Shown here in pieces: positions 20,856 to 32,577 of a stretch of DNA of 64,000 bases. The notes beneath the pieces were generated by a model. It did no database searches. It was not told the origin of the DNA and saw only the letters and a program-made list of their open reading frames with translations. The stretch's first letter is position 1, and every line of letters begins with the position of its first letter. Origin of the DNA: Chionoecetes opilio (taxonomy: Eukaryota; Arthropoda; Malacostraca; Decapoda; Majidae); the NCBI GenBank assembly GCA_016584305.1, contig JACEEZ010017909.1:42599-106598 (forward strand), given 5' to 3'. Both the position numbers and the translations under genes were made by a program.

Positions 20856-22053
20856 TCTGTCCTCATCCGCGGCCACGCCCTCAGCTGAGAGGTTATACCC
20901 GCAGAAGCTCACACTAGGCGCGGCGACCACAAACGTACCCTTGTTAAGTGTGATCCCGTACACTTGCGACATCTGGTGAATACGTTGGAGGTGTGTGGGG
21001 AGGTCGTCGTCGAAGAGGAGAATGTCGTCAACCACCTTAACGCAGTTATCTACACCCTGCAGGGCCAGGTCGCCGCGGAGACAGTAAGTGTCACCGGTAG
21101 CCGAGAAACCCATGGGACCTCTGCAGTGTTGAAAGCGGCCGTATGGCGTGATAAATGTTGTCAGGTGTTGGTCGTCCTCGTGTAGTTCCAACTGCCAGTA
21201 CCCGCACAAGGTTTCCGCTGTGGTGAAAAAACGCGCTGACGGGTTGACACTGCGGACAGCGGTGAATGGAGTTGGGGCAGGATGTGTTGGGCGGGCCACT
21301 TGAGAGTGAGTTTCGTCAAGTCAACCGTGATTCTCACGCCTTTATCCTTAGCCACGACGACTAGCGGGTGACACCACTCTGAAAGGTCGTCACAGGGAGG
21401 CTTGATGATTCCCTGACGTGTCATCGAGTCAAGTTCCTCCTGAACTTGACGCTGGAAAGCGAAGGGAACCTGCCTCGGTGTGTGAATGGCGAATGGTACG
21501 GCTCCCTCCTTCACGTGAATCCTCATGGGTTTGCCCACCATGGGTTTCAGAGGAGACGTTTTGAGATTCGCCTTGGAGAGTAACACGTCCGAAAACTCGC
21601 GCAGAAAGTGCGCCCGTGCAGCTGACGGGGACGTGGTAGGAGGGAGTCATCTCAGCGCTTCTGTTGACGTGCTTGACCTCCAATAGTGGCTTCGGGAAGG
21701 CAGGTGAAATGATAGCCAGCTCCATGCAGTGGCCGTAGGACAGGAGGGGCGTTTGAATACCCTCGTGCACCTGTATCTTGGCGGTACAAGATTTCCCGTG
21801 GAGCCCTTTAAAGTAGCGTAAAAACATCCCACAGCAGGTGTTATTACTGACCATCCGCTGTCAGCGTAGTAGTGGACGGTAGAGATTGTAGGTGCTGAGG
21901 GGATGTGAAGCATTTGCAGGTGTCTCTTCCCGATAACAGTGACGTCGGCCCCTTGTCTGGTAAATCTGGAGCCTGGAAGTGGACTCGCCGTGCACCAGGT
22001 GAACGCAGACCGGGGTGGGAGTCAGGGGCACTGGAAGGTGAACATCTGTTAGG
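20856..22053 (-). pseudogene. Protease and reverse transcriptase of the old LTR retrotransposon
   Basis: The retropepsin remnant near 21930-21970 reads RQGADVTVIG, so the usual DTG triad is lost. RT follows in several frames: QEELDSMTRQGIIKPP and CHPLVVVAKDKG (21300-21500), then GYWQLELHEDDQHLTTFI, GPMGFSATGD and the catalytic box VVDDILLFDDD (20870-21200). The RT then continues as AADEDR, is cut at 20855 by the nested 1-kb element, and resumes at 19808 with SAIRNFATPVNLTD. It is degraded by several frameshifts. Confidence 0.85.
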
Positions 22054-22056
22054 CTA

Positions 22057-22385
22057 TAGTACAGCTTCTTAGAAAAATATATTGTTCAAATTGGGATAAA
22101 AGCAACAGACTTGGTGTACTTATAATATGATATACACTAAATAATATAGGGGGTTGACCCCAACAAAATTTGCATGATAAGAGGACGTGGCACCAAAAAA
22201 CAAAAGGCCGCCATAAAATACCAAAAAATTCTTTAGCGACCTAGATATGCTTCTAATATATTTTTTTGAGTGGTTTTAAAATACTAGACTATGGTTGTGG
22301 ACATGCCCAATCCATTAAGATCTATAGCTGAATGATTGGAAGCATCTCAAAATTTGAAATTTTCAAAATGGCGTCCATTTTGCTT
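22057..22385 (+). repeat. Left terminal inverted repeat of the 5.9-kb transposon
   Basis: Pairs with 27615-27947. Includes a perfect palindrome CAAAATGGCGTCCATTTTG at 22364-22382. Confidence 0.8.
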
Positions 22386-22521
22386 TAAATAAAGCATTTA
22401 GAAGCAAAAAAAAAGCACAAAACGCTGTAAAATATCTCATCATTTATATGATACTCCCTTGTAGTTTGTCTGCAAAAAACTTTTGCAAATGAAATACACT
22501 ATATGGGAATAGAACCAAAAT

Positions 22522-25500
22522 TTATTCAATGTGATATTCCGCTTTTGTCCAGTGATACTGATGCAAATTATTCTTGCAGTGCACATGTTGACCACATTTC
22601 GAAGTGACATACGATCGAGTATCTGCAGTCCATTTACTGTACACAGCCACCTGGCAGACACACAGTTCAGTGCAGCTAAGGTCGTTCCTCTTGCACTTGC
22701 AGAGTCCCCTGCATGCTTTCTTACACCCACAGCGAATAAGTTCATGACAACCCCGCGATGCCTCTGGTAGCGCTGTCCAGTGCGGATGCCACCATGTTCT
22801 GTCATAGTCCATCCCATTCACCTGGATTTGGCAGAAACGGGGAATGAGGTTCAGAGTCTGGCCCCATATGTGTCCAACCTTTGGTATGTAGCTCGTTGCA
22901 GTGTTCCAACAGTGCTGCCCAGTGGAGGAATGTTTTTTAGTGATCTTGACCCTGGCGCAAAAAGATTTTTCCTTGCTTCGTTCACAGTGCCCTAGCCCGC
23001 ATGTTCTGCTGTATAGAAGTACGACGTATTTCTCGATGGTTTGCAGATCCGTCAAGTCGAGGCTATTTTGGTGCTTTGGCAAGTTTTCCGAGAGTGTCTG
23101 TCAGAGAATCAAAGACATTCCAACTTTCCAGCATGTTTTTTTTCCCCACGTCCAGCAAACGATGAAGTATTTGTCACATCCTGTTAGGCAATGGAAAGTG
23201 GCAAAGCTGCTGCCTTCCTGCGCCCAAGATTTGATGCAACTGTGTGGGCCCCTATATACCGAAATGTCTTCCTGTCCCAAAATGCGACCACAGCTCTGCT
23301 ATTTCAGATGGAGAACTACTGCAACCGCTAGTACCAAATACGTCAGGTTTGTTGTACGTTTTGTAACTGCCCCTATATCCTTGTGCCACACAGTCAGTAC
23401 ATGTATCATTACCGAGTGTCCGCCTCCTCGTGTGTGCAGGGTTCTAGATGTGATGTGTTTCTTATCAGCCTGTGTGAATTTAAACATGTGTATCAAATGT
23501 TGACACTAAGTGCTTTCCCCTCGGGTGCTATTTCTTCTGCGATGTACTCCGCCAGAAGGAGGACAAGCTCTTCTTTGTTTGCGTCAACTTGCAGGAACGC
23601 TGCCAGTTGGTTGGAAGTGGTGTGCTTGCCAGAACTCTTCTGCGCTGTCCAGTTCCTCTGCTTTCCCGTGTGCTCTCCTTGAGACTGTTTTTGATGAAAA
23701 CGGTCCAAAACTACATCTAGTCTTTGAACCTTTTGAAGACGTCGTCGGATGTAAGGCATAAAAACACACTTGGCATATTCATTGAAGTTGGTCTTGACAC
23801 CTTTAGGTGGCAACATGTGTACAATTGCAGCACCGTCCAGCACCTCAGCTTCTACAACTGGGTCAAATCAGGAACAACTTTGTCTGTTTGGGTTTGGTTT
23901 GAAGGCATGGCACCAGACCCGACTTTGAGCAGTGTCTTAGGTTTCCCATGTTCGACAATGATGAAGGGCATGCCGGGTTTTTCGTGGGCGAAGAACTCGG
24001 TGAGGCTTCCACTCCTCGACTGGCACGAAATGTACAGCTGGGAGAATAAAGCACAGTTTCCCTTGAGTGAAGAAACCCTGAAACTTATTCTGCTGGGGGA
24101 CGTGTTTCTTCGGTGTTCCAAAGAGTGCCAGATTGTTCTTCGTATGGTGTCGGAAAGTGGTTTCTCGCAGAGGACCAGTCTTTCCTCTGCAAATGTGCTG
24201 TCCCTCTTCTGGCCAATATTTTTACTGTTTGTAGAGTCTGAGCCACGGAGTGGTCCATCACTAATTTGGTGTCGAGCGTGACCAGAACGTTCCCGTCATC
24301 AATGAAGGGTGCCCATGCCCTGCATGATTCCTTGCAGCTCCACACGTCTCGTTTGAACCCTTTGCACGCCTAGTGATTGCTCGTGATGCTTTCCTTTAGC
24401 CGCTGTCGTGATGTCATCAAACTCATTTATCAGCCTTGCGACTTCCGAACCTGCATCCATCCCCCCTGAGAGGGCAGCCGGATTTTCAGTAAACCCCACT
24501 GCACCACCATCTCCCTTTATGAACTCGTTTAGCTTTTCATGGTTTGGTCAAGGGCAATTGACGAGAAGGTGTTTTGTGTTTTCTGTACGGTGAAGTGCCC
24601 CTGTGCAAACTGACGCTATACACTAGGATGTGTGTCTTTCAAACTGGAGCATGTCAATGACATGGACTAGCAGCCACCTTGAGTAGTGCGTACGGTCCAT
24701 GGCAAACAACCATGGGATCAACTTTCCCAGCGTTTCTACATAGAGGTCGAAGTTGCCTTCTCGCAACGATTTCACAAACTGCAGACCAAGAGTTCAAGTG
24801 ATATGTCATACTCCAGTACAAGAACTGTGGGTGAAGTTCTGACTTTCGTCTTGCTCCATTCGCCATATGGAAGCACATCATCTTCGTTGGTGGATCCATC
24901 AGTGTACAGTGTGTAGGCACTTTGCTTCAAAAAGACTGAGAGTAGCAGCTGCTACTTGGTGTGCCCATCTTGTTCGTGTTACATGACCACCGCCCATCAT
25001 GGATTGTGCTCGGCCTGGTGTTGTGATATTTGCTTCCACCAGAGGGAAATCGACCATCCCCTGCCTTCAAGCCAGTAAACCCAGCATCTGATACAATGCC
25101 CTCTCAATGTGTAAGCCTCCCAGAATAACGACAAATTGGTTCTCTCCAAATGAATCAGGCCACCGCCACTGTATGCTTCGTGAGTGCATATAGTGGTTGG
25201 TCCACGGTAATAACAGGAATCTGTCCTGGGTTGAGATGCTGTATGCCTGTCGACCGGGGCATTGAATGACGTACCATAGCTACAGTGTGGGTCTTTTCGT
25301 GGAAAGAGCGGCAATAATGCACTGATGCATTTTGGGCGGACAGGTGCTGTTACTTTTGATGCGTGATAAGCAGCCCATGACATGTTTCATCTGCTTCCGT
25401 CTGTGCTTGTCGAAGGTGATTGTGTACATTATCTATCCCTGCATCTTCTTCGTTAAAATAGCGCCCAAAAACATCAGTGCCGGGACGTACCTCACCTTGT

Positions 25501-26738
25501 ACTTGTGGCACGTGATACTCAGTACCATCTAGACCACTGGTGGAACTTCTGTGTACACTAATGGAAAGGGGCGTAGCTTTGTAGTGCTTTGGGAGGTGTG
25601 GTCATATTTTGCTGTCAATCCTATCTCTGCTCCATGTGTGGTCACCGTTGGGTGTTTTAGTCAGAGATATAGGTGTTCCATGGAAACTATCTTTAGAAGA
25701 TCTGGAACTTGTTTGTGATCGATGTTGTCCATGGCCCCCCTCGTGAAAAATCCAGACTTGAGGTGTGGAGGGCAGACTACATTTTGTCATGGTAGAAGTT
25801 GGTTTCTCGATTAGCCAACTCAGTTTGATATGCTTAGGAGTCGATTGTAGCCAATGCAGAGACCGTACGGATGCCCGATTGTCAATCAGTTCCCTGTTTC
25901 TTGTATGTTTCATGAAGCATGAGGCTCAGGTATATTTGGGAAATGGAGTCTCTCTTTCCCCTCGTATGACGAACAGGTTTCGACGGCCTGTCGACATGTC
26001 TTCTTGGGTGCTTGACACTGTTGAACATCATCAATTGAGAAATTGTGAGTCCAGCAGGGCTTGTTGTCATTCTGGGTTTGGTCGTGTATGTTGGCTCCCT
26101 CTAAGACCCTATTTACCAAGGCTTTCAGATTTCCTGGGACTGTTTCATCTTGGCATTTCTCCGTAAAGGACCCACTAAAACTGTAGTCCATCTGGAACAT
26201 ATCCCGTCTCACTATTTCTGCAGCCTTTGCTAGAATCACTGCGTCTGACTCCATGTGTTGACTGCATGCAATCTTTATACTTGCACCAACGTCTTCTCAA
26301 ACATCAGCAACACATTCTTCCCCCTGAATGTGCTCTCAGGCCTGGAACCATCCTTATCAGTGATCTTTAAGTCGTGTGCTATTGGGCGAACATTTATGAC
26401 ACCATCCATTGTGATAGCCTGACTGTGTACATTTTAGGAGATCGGCAAGGCGAAATACTGCGCACGAATCAGGATCTCTGGCCTCTTCTATGAAAGTGAC
26501 CAACTCTGCTAGAAAAGTGCTTTTGCTCAGCCTCATGGGTCTCTTCATTAGTTGAGCACTCGCGTGCATGACGTTCACGGTTGTAGAGAGCAGCCAAACA
26601 CTTTGCGTGATATTGAGCGTCTTGTGCCACCAAGTCTCTTGTTCCCAGTTTGACCAAAATGCCCTGTCTTGAAGGAGTGTTGCTGGGATTCTCACCCCTT
26701 TTGGGCATATCTGGTGTCGAGGCATCAAAGCAGTCCAT
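22522..26738 (-). pseudogene. Decayed transposon protein: XPG-like region plus C-terminal CXC cysteine cluster
   Basis: Fragments in shifting frames follow one colinear order. N-terminal KLGTRDLVAQDAQYHAKCLA (26469-26738). ETVPGNLKALVNRVLEGANI (about 26000-26150). FDLYVETLGKLIPWLFAMDR (about 24670-24760). ENPAALSGGMDAGSEVARLI (24299-24499). ALFSQLYISCQSRSGSLTEF (about 24000-24060). LDGAAIVHMLPPKGVKT with a long basic segment (23493-23843). A degenerate nuclease-like stretch ending LTGCD (about 23180-23460). The C-terminal CGCKKACRGLCKCKRNDLSC...CVC cluster (about 22640-22730). I recognise this as the abundant uncharacterised protein family of cnidarians, arthropods and molluscs. Many frameshifts make it non-functional. 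Confidence 0.7.
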
Positions 26739-27614
26739 CTTTCCCTCCTAGTTCGCCACAGAAAAAACATTTCATTGCTTTGGTGTACGTTGACAAGTCC
26801 TATACTGGTTCTTGTTTTTTATCGGATGCAGTCCTCTGCTTGATCGCTCGATTTCCGCTTCCCTTTCTATGGCCAAGTGGTGGAATCAAACCTGTTGTAG
26901 CAGGTTTTGTGCCACCAAGCCTTTTGTTTTCTAATGCTCGCTGTATACCTTCACCTTCGTCAAGTCGTTTTTGGGTCTACGTCCAATGGAATTTCGCCCA
27001 GGTTTCAAATTCAAAAAATTGGAATTGAACGTTTCGTAACCTGAAATGTCTTTTCTTGTGGACTTAGCAGGGCATCTGGCTGGTTCGTCTCATCAATTTG
27101 ACAGATGATGCATTTAGACCAATCTGTTGGGTTACTGTAGTTTTCCCCCGACAATGCCCCTTCATCACCTCCAGTCACAATTTGACAACTTTAGACATAC
27201 TGTTCATTAAATTTAAAAAGTTAGCAGAACACTGGTGTTGCGTTGTATTTTTCAGTTTACATTATTTTTCTACATCTTGTGTCGTCACCTGCAAGTAGAA
27301 GAAGATTTGGCTATTAAAGTACATATCGTCGTGTAGCCTATATAGTACATGTATGCAAGCAAACATCGTATCAAAATTGCAATGTTACATTTATGCATGG
27401 GTGACAGTATTTAGGAAATAGGTCCGTCCTCATTTAGTACATCAAGTTTCATGAAACACCAGCTAGAATACCCTACACTATTCATTGATGTTATTGTGTC
27501 TGTATGGTACATTTTAAGTGTGATTATTATCATACATATCATGTAAAAACACTTTCTTTTAGCATGTGTAAAGTGGCATGTCAAATTTAGCAGTCGAAAT
27601 TGCGTCATTTCGTG

Positions 27615-27947
27615 CAAAATGGGCGCCATTTTGAAAATGTTTATATTGGATATTCATCCAATCATGTAGATATATATCTTAATGGATTGGGTATGTCCAT
27701 AAACTATAGGCTAGCATTTTAAAACACTCAAAAACCTAAATTAGAAGCAGAGCAAAGTCCCAAAGTATATTTTTCGGTATTTCATTGCGGCCATTTTGTT
27801 TTTAACGCCACACCCCCTTAACGGATCCATTTTGTTGGGGTCCACCTCTTATATTGTTTAGTATATCCCATATTATAATTATACCAAGTGTGTTGCTTTT
27901 ATCACAATTTGAACAATCGATCTGAAATGATGTGCTAAGCTGTACTA
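27615..27947 (-). repeat. Right terminal inverted repeat of the 5.9-kb transposon
   Basis: Complement of the left repeat with scattered mismatches and indels. Carries the matching palindrome CAAAATGGGCGCCATTTTG at 27615-27633. Confidence 0.8.
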
Positions 27948-28025
27948 CTACGACAGTTGCTGTATTTACGCCGTGAGGTGGGTGATGCGCGACCAATGTT
28001 TAACGCGCCACCCTGGCCATCGTGG

Positions 28026-28803
28026 CTAGGCGTGTTGCGGCAGAACCTGTCGTATAGTAGTGGCCAGTCCTGAAGGTTGACTCTTGAAATGGGCCTGTAG
28101 GGTGTCTAAGACCTCTGTCACAGTCAAGGAAGTGTCAGGTGCGATCCCTAGGCTATGTTCTAGGATCCTTTGTACGTCCAGTGACACAACCATCCGCAGC
28201 TGGATGAGTTGCTTATGTCGTGGCAGCCTCTGTAAATCCAGCATGGTAGAGTAATCTTCCCACAGACGACGCCACTGCCGGAAAACTTGGAAGGAAGAAT
28301 CAGCCAATAACGTCGGTGGACTGTGGGCCACATGCTTGCCTGTTGAAGTCGCGACGGTGGGCGTGGCAGCCACAGGAGAAGCGGCGAGTGGGGCGGTGGT
28401 TGTCGCGGGAGTCGCGACCGTGGGTAATTCGCCGCTCGCACCGGCATCGAGGGGGGGGTGTAGGTAAAGGAATGTCCCGCGCGCTGGCCGCAGACTGCAG
28501 TCTGTGCAAAGGAGACAAACGTGTGACAAGAACTTGGAACCGAGAATCCTCCTCCTTTCTCCTGGCCTCGTTGTCACGTAATCGTCTCTCCTCATCACGC
28601 TGGCACCTCTCCTCTTCATCCTGGATGCGTCGGTTATCAGCTGATAACCGGGACTCCTTCAGATAGCGAATCAAACTTGATATCGCGTCCCCCGGTAGCG
28701 GGGAGGAATGTGTCGTGTTATGTGGTTCAAAGGGTGGGGAAGCGATTTCCCCTTCGTCATCCTCCGAGCCGCTTGCCGCGGGTGACAAAACGGGGAATGA
28801 CAT
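28026..28803 (-). pseudogene. gag of the old LTR retrotransposon (frameshifted)
   Basis: An ATG at 28803 (MSFPVLSPAASGSEDDEGE) opens an acidic then strongly charged coiled-coil-like region (ESRLSADNRRIQDEEERC). The frame then breaks near a G8 run at about 28450. Another frame continues with a capsid-like segment (FRQWRRLWEDYSTMLDLQ... LQAHFKSQPSG) ending at 28026. No zinc knuckle is seen before the transposon insertion at 27950. Role: structural Gag, now non-functional. Confidence 0.75.
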
Positions 28804-29258
28804 CTTGAAGGGAGATGCTAACCGATAACCACCGTACGTGGAATATAAAAAAAACACAGGTAATTGTGGGTTCTGTGTGTGTGGTGTGTGGCGTTGGAGC
28901 GGGGTGAGTGAGAAGAGGGGGGAGGGGGTCTCTAGCCGCCCGCGCCTGGTTTCAAGGTCAGCCGTACCAAGCGGGTGATGGTGAACCACAACGGGGCCCC
29001 GGTACAAAAAACGCACACTGAAAAACACACACAGCAGTTATAATACACTGGTGACCCTACCGTCATACGCAGCAGTCCACACGCCTTACGTCTGTCCACA
29101 GGCACACGAGCACACGATGCTGGAGATTAAGTAAATCCAGGGAAAAAGCGTGGGTCGGTGAAGAGATGCCCCGTGGCGTCCAGACAGGAGTCGTTGGAAT
29201 GGCGGGAGTCGCTGCCCGTCTCTATGTTCTTATACCTGCGATCTGCGCCATGGTGCTC

Positions 29259-29550
29259 GAGGTTTGCAGTGATTAACCGGAGTGGTTGAGGGGAGTTTAT
29301 CCGAAGGAGAAGCGAGCATCTTCTGTAGGTGGTTTATTGTAAAGAACAGAGATATGCGGGACCACCAGCGGAGGGCTGGTGTTAGCGGTCCGGCTAGAGG
29401 GCAACGACTAGTTACATGAGGGCCTGAGCGGCAATGTGCAACACTGCCGCGTCGCGTACAGTGTTGCAACATAGCATGTATGTGTAGGAATTATTAAGAG
29501 GCATGAATATTATGTAGGTGTGATTGTCTGGTTATATTCACATATTCACA
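29259..29550 (-). repeat. 5' LTR of the old LTR retrotransposon
   Basis: Same length as the left LTR; GAGGTTTGCAGTGATTAACC to CATATTCACA on the plus strand, followed by GTATA. Confidence 0.9.
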
Positions 29551-29555
29551 GTATA

Positions 29556-29860
29556 CATAGACTAGTTTCTCTACTTGGTTATAGATTTTACTGAAGACTG
29601 CATCTGTGAACAAACTTCATTCCTACATTGCAATGACTTTTACAAAGTGACTTTCAGAAATCTCTATATGCGAAATATTATGATCTTTAAAAGTCTTTAA
29701 TGTGACATTAACAGATAGTATAAATGGTATGATTTCCTGGGGTAATTACTGATGGTGGGAAATTAAAGTTTTTTTCAGATTTGAAATTGATAAGGCTGTA
29801 TTTTGACACTACAAAATAGTGAGCCACATTTTCATACTAATAGTCTATAATAATATAAGC
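29556..29860. other. AT-rich spacer without recognised features
   Basis: Between the old retrotransposon and the GT repeat. No credible ORF, RNA or repeat was seen. Confidence 0.6.
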
Positions 29861-29864
29861 GAAA

Positions 29865-29884
29865 GTGTGTTTGTGTGTGTGTGT

Positions 29885-29917
<33 letters not shown>
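29865..29917 (+). repeat. (GT)n microsatellite
   Basis: Almost uninterrupted GT dinucleotides, following ATAATATAAGCGAAAGTG. Confidence 0.9.
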
Positions 29918-30083
29918 GTATAGGTTCCGCCCCCCGTGGTGGAATCCCATCATATACCACATTTTTGGAACCAGGTTGACCAGGGGAAGGTTTTAAGCCC
30001 ACTTTTTTTTTTTTTTTTTTAGCAGCCTATTAGCGATAATTGTGAAAAAAAAGTGGGTTGCGAGAATTGAGGAAACCTTGATG

Positions 30084-30350
30084 AAGGGTGATGGGTAATG
30101 GGTGAGTGAATGGGTGGGGTGATGGGTAATGGGTGTGGGATGATGGGTGAGTGAATGGGTGGGGGGTGATGGGTGATGGGTGAGGGAATAGATGGGGGGG
30201 TGATGGTTAATGGGTGAATGAATGGGTGTGTGGTGATGGGTAATGGGTGAGTGAATGGGTGGGGGGGTGATGGGTAATGGGTGAGTGAATGGGTGGGGGG
30301 TGATGGGTAATGGGTGAGTGAATGGGTTGGGGGTGATGTGAATGGGTTGG
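30084..30350 (+). repeat. ~32-bp minisatellite (TGATGGGTAATGGGTGAGTG)n
   Basis: About eight imperfect units of TGATGGGTAATGGGTGAGTG + AATGGGTGGGGG. Confidence 0.85.
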
Positions 30351-30699
30351 CGTTAATACATACATTTCTACATCCATGATTTCAGGAAAGTTAGAAGGGG
30401 CTATCTGGAGAGTCTGTGTTTGGTGGGCCGAAGGCCCACCAATAGCCCTCCGCAGGAGCTAGCCAAAAAGTCCGCCCGGAGGGCGGCTTTGCGGCTAGTA
30501 AACTATATAACCAGAGAACTGTAAACTCTAGTTAACCCTTGAAAGAAAAATACTAGTAAACTATCTTTCTATTCATTGAAATATTCAGAAGTAGGTATGT
30601 AACTAGCCTTTTAAGTGTCATTAAAAATTTCTACAACAGCATTTCCTCTTTGGCCTGGCCATTAAAATACACAACACTTCTGAGCAGCGTTATTAACAA

Positions 30700-30870
30700 T
30701 TTATAAAGTTTTTAAATATTAGTCTCTGGCCAATACCATCTTTTACTTCTAAGTATGCAAATAGTACGTTTTTAAACTGGTCATTGTGCTAGCTTCGACA
30801 ATATCGGCTAGTATTTTGTTCCATAGATTGACTACTCTGACATTGAAATAAATATTTGATTAAACTAAGG
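30700..30870 (-). mobile_element. LINE 3' coding remnant (CR1/Jockey-like)
   Basis: The minus strand of the stretch including TTCCATAGATTGACTACTCT and GACATTGAAATAA matches the 3' coding end also found at 59.6-59.7 kb (NVRVV... type reading). It is fragmentary. Confidence 0.5.
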
Positions 30871-30944
30871 GGAAGGAGGAAAAAGATATTTAAGATTTGG
30901 AAAGTAGTGTTGAAATATACTTAGTTTTTTTCCTTTTCATTATC

Positions 30945-30951
30945 TTTCTCG

Positions 30952-30983
<32 letters not shown>

Positions 30984-31035
30984 CTTTCTTTCTCTCTTTC
31001 TCTCTCTCTCTTTCTCTCTCTTTTTCTCTCTCGAT
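30945..31035 (+). repeat. (TCTCTTTC)n pyrimidine microsatellite
   Basis: Uninterrupted CT/CTTT tract. Open frames here are low-complexity shadows. Confidence 0.9.
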
Positions 31036-31141
31036 CTCTCTGCTCCCAGTTCTCTGACAAGTTTGCAAGCATTAGTGAGAAAGAGATGGTGAGTCTTTCC
31101 CTTCCCCACACATCCTTCCTCTGATCTAACCATACTGCTAT

Positions 31142-31848
31142 TGTTCTGGATTTTTCCCTTTACGCGAATAATATTCAGACAGGTAGACTCACCTTGTTTG
31201 TTAGATGATAGTCAAAAGTCCAGTAACACACGTTTCAATCAATCTGTTTCGTGGGGAATATTAGTGGTTTCGTGAGGATGTAGAGAGACACTTTGGGCTT
31301 TTGGCAGTTCGTATAATTTCAGTTAAAACTATACACTTCGGCGAAAATACGTAAGACAGGAGTCCCAGTCTAACACTCCGCCATGTACCTTGGTTCTTGC
31401 CCTTCTCTCGAGCCCTCCCGGAGGCAGCGACACACCTCGCCGATGCCTCCCTCGAGCTGGTTGATAATTACTCGTTTATCCTAAGACATTTTACATCTGC
31501 TCCCTTCACTCACTTTATTAGCATGGAGCAAATAATGTTTCTACTAGTAAACAAGCATTTTATATTACTACTCTCTATAAATATCTACCATGTTACCATA
31601 TATATATGGTGTGCTTTATAGCTACATGACATCTCTTAAAAATCTACTAGGTATGGTGACTCCGGCACAGGGAAAAAGAGGGGACAGAGGCCTCTTTGTA
31701 AGCCCTCGCGACAAATGCTGAGTCGACAAACCATGGAGACCGGGGGGGGGGGGCCCAAGTGCCACACCAGTGTCACACCAAACCTTCCACACTGTTCTTA
31801 TATTCCTTCATTCGTTTCTACCCTACTAATGCCTATAATGCCTTAACA
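31142..31848 (-). repeat. 3' LTR of the young retrotransposon
   Basis: TGTTCTGGATTTTTCCC to AATGCCTTAACA on the plus strand. Contains a G-run near 31742 and a TATATATATGG stretch. Confidence 0.95.
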
Positions 31849-32577
31849 TCGCTCGGTCACGCACCTGGCGCGCCCACGCGGCCTAAGAAAATGTACCTAA
31901 CCATGTTAAAAATGTGCTATACCTGTCAGACCTGTGAAGATTGAATTTTCCACGTAAAAGATACTTGCCTAACGTGATAGCTCGCTTAACACAACAACAA
32001 AGTAGCTATAGGACACTGGGAAAGAAAACAATGGGGTTTGGGGAATCAGGAGAGGCGTTCTCCAGAGCCGCGGGAAACTGCGACTCGTCAGAGAAGGTTT
32101 TAGGAACAAAAGATATCCTAGAGAATGGTAAATTCTAAAGATATTTGAGCGGAAACAGTGGAGACGTTTCTTGTATAAACTTCTTGGAAGCAAAACAAAA
32201 GCCAACACTTACATAGTGACCAGAAAGCCGTTGATAGGAAGTTCCGTAAGGGCAAACGACAGTCACATTGTTTGCTCATCAATACAATTGATACCCATGA
32301 ATCGGATTCAATGTTTCAGCTGGACTACCTTGAAAAAGTGAAATTCACATATGCCACCTTAAATAAGAAGGAAGGCAAATAGTGAAGTGGTAACTAGATC
32401 TCCTAGTCGGCCAGATGCATAGAGACAGATCGTCAGCCACTAAAAACCTAGAGATGATAGTAGTCCTGTGTTATAAAAGTCTGATTAATAGGTTAGCTTC
32501 ATGAAGGTCAGTCGATCCTTCCGAAGACCTATAATGATTAAACATGCAATACATGCAATTCACATAGCGAAAATTAG

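Larger units (their letters stand above)
22057..27947 (-). mobile_element. 5.9-kb TIR DNA transposon, Academ-like (decayed)
   Basis: The ends TAGTACAGCTT and AAGCTGTACTA begin imperfect terminal inverted repeats of about 330 bp. Strongest blocks: ATAAAAGCAAC, GACCCCAACAAAAT, CCCAATCCATTAAGAT. A 3-bp CTA is duplicated at 22054-22056 and 27948-27950. The interior encodes, on the minus strand, pieces of one large protein with a Cys cluster and an XPG-nuclease-like region (see next). Academ transposons as I recall them combine XPG nuclease, a Cys8 finger and 3-4-bp target duplications. The class call is tentative; the TIR transposon call is firm. Confidence 0.8.
17038..29555 (-). mobile_element. 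Old Ty3/gypsy-type LTR retrotransposon with nested insertions
   Basis: Two direct 292-bp LTRs (17043-17334, 29259-29550) are flanked by the 5-bp duplication GTATA (17038-17042, 29551-29555). On the minus strand the order is gag, protease, RT, RNase H, integrase, which is the Ty3/gypsy order. All ORFs are broken. Three DNA transposons are inserted (17856-18296, 19813-20855, 22057-27947); removing them leaves about 5.1 kb. A candidate primer-binding string TGGCGCAG lies just inside the 5' LTR (right end). The LTRs differ at roughly one base in ten by eye, so the insertion is old. Confidence 0.9.

Noticed and set aside
22901..24281. Plus-strand ORFs of 185-200 codons in the 5.9-kb transposon
   Set aside because: The minus strand carries the recognisable protein motifs; these are antisense shadows.
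30084..30350. CRISPR-like array
   Set aside because: A continuous degenerate minisatellite with no unique spacers, in a eukaryotic genome.
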